Positions 35,478 through 37,188 of a stretch of 37,188 nt of DNA are shown in pieces. The stretch lies in the NCBI GenBank assembly GCA_023438885.1, contig JAEXPS010000025.1, positions 1-37,188 on the forward strand, written 5' to 3'. This stretch comes from Actinomycetes bacterium. GTDB taxonomy: Bacteria > Actinomycetota > Actinomycetes > Actinomycetales > Cellulomonadaceae. The notes beneath the pieces are model-generated. The model worked only from the letters and a program-made list of their open reading frames with translations, searched no databases and was not told the origin of the DNA. Position 1 is the stretch's first letter; each line of letters begins with the position of its first letter. The translations under genes and the position numbers were made by a program.

Positions 35478-37078
35478 GCCGCACTCCCCTCGTCCGACGG
35501 AGCGGGGGTGCCCGCGTCCTGGTGGCCGGCGATGGTCTCGACCACGTGCTCGACCGTGACATCGGGCCCGTTGACGATCTCGCCGATCTTGCGCCGGTCC
35601 TTCAGGACGGCGATGCGGTCGCTCATGCGCACCACCTCCTCCAGCTCCGAGGAGATGAAGACGACGCCGACGCCGTCCGCCGCGAGCCGGGCGACCGTCT
35701 CCTGGATCTCCGCCTTCGCGCCGATGTCGATGCCGCGGGTGGGCTCGTCGAGGATCAGCACCTCGGGCCGGGTGGCCAGCCACCGGCCGAGCAGCACCTT
35801 CTGCTGGTTGCCGCCCGAGAGGTTCTTCACCGGCATGTCCGGGTTCGCCGGCCGCACGCCGAGCGTCTCGATGTAGTGGTCGACGATCTCGTCCTTCTCC
35901 CGCCGGGACAGGGGACGGGCCCAGCCGCGCCTGCCCTGGACGGCGAGGACGATGTTCTCCCGCACGCTCAGGTCGCCGACGATCCCCTCGTCGCGCCTGT
36001 TCTCCGTGGAGTACGCGATGCCGTGGCCCAGGCCCGCCACCGGGCTGCCGAGATCCGTCTTCTTCCCGTTGATCGTCACCGTGCCGGAGTCGGCGCGGTC
36101 GGCCCCGAACAGGAGCCGGGCGAGCTCCGTGCGGCCGGAGCCGAGCAGGCCCGCCAGGCCGACGACCTCGCCGCGGTGCAGCTCGAGGTCGGTCGGCTCG
36201 ATCGACCCCTTGCGGCCGAGTCCCTCGGCGCGCAGCACGGGCACCGCGGTCTCGTCGCGCTCGCGCCGCTCGCGCTCCGACGACAGCGACGTCAACGCGT
36301 CCAGGTCCTTGCCGATCATGCGCGAGATCAGCTCCGCGCGGCGCATGTCGCGGGTGAGGTACTCGCCCTCGTACCGGCCGTTGCGCAGCACCGTCATGCG
36401 GTCGCTGATCGCGTAGACCTGGTCGAGGAAGTGGGAGACGAACAAGATGGCCACGCCGGAGTCGCGCAGCCGGCGGATGACGGCGAACAGCCCCTCGACC
36501 TCGTCGGCGTCCAGGCTGGACGTCGGTTCGTCGAGGATCAGCACCGTCGACTCGATCGCCATCGCACGGGTGATCGCCACCAGCTGCTGGAGGGCGATCG
36601 ACACCGACGACAGCGGCCGCCGCGGGTCGAGGTGCTCGAGGCCGAGCTTGGCGAGCGCAGCGGTGGCCGCCTTGTGGGTGGCCCGCCAGTTGATGCCGAA
36701 GCGGCCCCGCACCTCGTGACCGAGCATCACGTTCTCGCCGATGCTCAGGTTGGCGCAGAGGTTGACCTCTTGGTACACGGTGGAGATGCCGGCGGCCTGC
36801 GCGCCCGCGGTGCCGCGGAAGTGCTGCTCCTCGCCCCGCACCAGCACCTGGCCCGAGTCGACCTTGTAGACGCCGGTCAGTGCCTTGATCAGCGTGGACT
36901 TGCCGGCCCCGTTCTCGCCGAGCAAGGCGTGCACCTCGCCGGGGAAGAGCCGGAAGTCGACCCCGTCGAGCGCCTTGACGCCCGGGAAGGAGATCGAGAT
37001 GCCCTTCATCTCGACAACCGGTGCCGAGCTGGGGGCCGGTACGGGATCAGGCGGGGGAATCGGCGCTGACTCGGTCAT
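35474..37078 (-). CDS. Sugar ABC transporter ATP-binding protein (YtfR/RbsA-like)
   Basis: A 534-aa tandem ATPase of the RbsA/YtfR group. First cassette: Walker A GENGAGKST at residues 54-62, a weak signature LSSVSIALQQ and Walker B VLILDEPTSSLD. Second cassette: GLLGSGRTEL in place of a normal Walker A, strong signature LSGGNQQKV and Walker B VLILDEPTRGID. Unequal cassettes like this are usual in the family. It energises the two permeases encoded downstream. The ATG at 37078 has AGGA seven bases upstream. No periplasmic-type binding protein is in the window; it may lie just beyond the right edge. Confidence 0.92.
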   Translation of the reverse strand: MTESAPIPPPDPVPAPSSAPVVEMKGISISFPGVKALDGVDFRLFPGEVHALLGENGAGKSTLIKALTGVYKVDSGQVLVRGEEQHFRGTAGAQAAGISTVYQEVNLCANLSIGENVMLGHEVRGRFGINWRATHKAATAALAKLGLEHLDPRRPLSSVSIALQQLVAITRAMAIESTVLILDEPTSSLDADEVEGLFAVIRRLRDSGVAILFVSHFLDQVYAISDRMTVLRNGRYEGEYLTRDMRRAELISRMIGKDLDALTSLSSERERRERDETAVPVLRAEGLGRKGSIEPTDLELHRGEVVGLAGLLGSGRTELARLLFGADRADSGTVTINGKKTDLGSPVAGLGHGIAYSTENRRDEGIVGDLSVRENIVLAVQGRRGWARPLSRREKDEIVDHYIETLGVRPANPDMPVKNLSGGNQQKVLLGRWLATRPEVLILDEPTRGIDIGAKAEIQETVARLAADGVGVVFISSELEEVVRMSDRIAVLKDRRKIGEIVNGPDVTVEHVVETIAGHQDAGTPAPSDEGSAA

Positions 37079-37130
37079 GGCACATCCTGGATAGGGCTGA
37101 CGGCGGGCGGGTCCCTGCGGTGCGAGGCTC

Positions 37131-37148
37131 GCCGTACGAACGTACGGC
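37131..37148. promoter_or_regulatory. Near-perfect 18-bp palindrome, likely operator of the arabinose operon
   Basis: GCCGTACGAACGTACGGC: 8-bp arms with a 2-base centre, 53 bases upstream of the ATPase start. Arms so close together suit a dimeric regulator better than a terminator. The inner CGTACG resembles the centre of GntR/LacI-type sugar operators, including GTAC-rich AraR sites of other bacteria. The regulator is not in the window. Confidence 0.5.
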
Positions 37149-37188
37149 CGGCCCGCCGGGCCCGGGGGGGCGGGGTGGGGGGCGCGCC

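Noticed and set aside
37149..37188. Start of another gene at the right edge
   Set aside because: Only a low-complexity G/C-rich stretch of 40 bases is visible; no start, stop or ribosome-binding site can be judged.

Overview
The window is very GC-rich, densely coded and rich in 4-base start/stop overlaps (ATGA, GTGA). Protein content and gene order point to a high-GC Gram-positive actinobacterium, most likely in or near the Cellulomonadaceae. The neighbourhood glmU-prs-rplY-pth and mfd-mazG is a familiar actinobacterial housekeeping block, and the secreted and sugar-uptake genes suit a plant-polysaccharide degrader. The genus is inference; no rRNA gene is present.

Layout from left to right (most genes are on the minus strand, so transcription runs right to left). 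(1) 35-2984: pntA-pntB, the membrane proton-translocating transhydrogenase. (2) 3184-8379: mfd, a SurA-N-type lipoprotein and mazG (DNA repair and nucleotide-pool sanitation). The C-terminal half of mazG carries a tandem repeat and two 42-bp palindromic elements that are translated in frame. (3) 8473-23419: a roughly 15-kb exopolysaccharide (EPS) locus of the Wzx/Wzy type. It contains an initiating phosphoglycosyl transferase, a TagD-like cytidylyltransferase paired with a CDP-alcohol phosphotransferase, a GT2 enzyme, a small anchored protein, a large secreted fibrinogen-like/propeller/FN3 protein, Wzy, Wzx, a core-2/I-branching GT, a split Alg13/Alg14-type GT, a Wzz-like co-polymerase with a kinase-like tail that lacks a P-loop, and a hexapeptide acetyltransferase. 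The locus sits between pth and mfd and so separates genes that are close together in many actinobacteria. (4) 23557-28975: glmU, prs, rplY and pth, with one accessory gene (25174-26100; AbiEi/DUF559-like, with a PD-(D/E)XK-like motif) between prs and rplY. That gene is flanked on both sides by copies of the same palindromic repeat. (5) 29102-29557: a lone small gene with a ScoMcrA-like head domain and a C-terminal zinc ribbon. (6) 29561-37078: an arabinose operon, ABC importer (YtfR/YtfT/YjfF type) followed by araB, araD and araA, with a near-perfect 18-bp palindrome upstream.

How the parts work together: the ara operon imports L-arabinose and converts it to D-xylulose 5-phosphate for the pentose phosphate pathway. 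That pathway yields ribose 5-phosphate for Prs and NADPH, which PntAB can balance. GlmU makes UDP-GlcNAc for peptidoglycan and possibly for EPS. The EPS locus assembles a lipid-linked repeat unit on undecaprenyl phosphate, flips it (Wzx), polymerises it (Wzy) with length control (Wzz-like), and probably decorates it with acetyl and alcohol-phosphate groups.

The least ordinary signals are the in-frame palindromes in mazG, the repeat-flanked nuclease-like gene, the CDP-alcohol pair and fibrinogen-like secreted protein inside an EPS operon, the Wzz with a pseudokinase-like tail, and the stand-alone ScoMcrA-head/zinc-ribbon gene.
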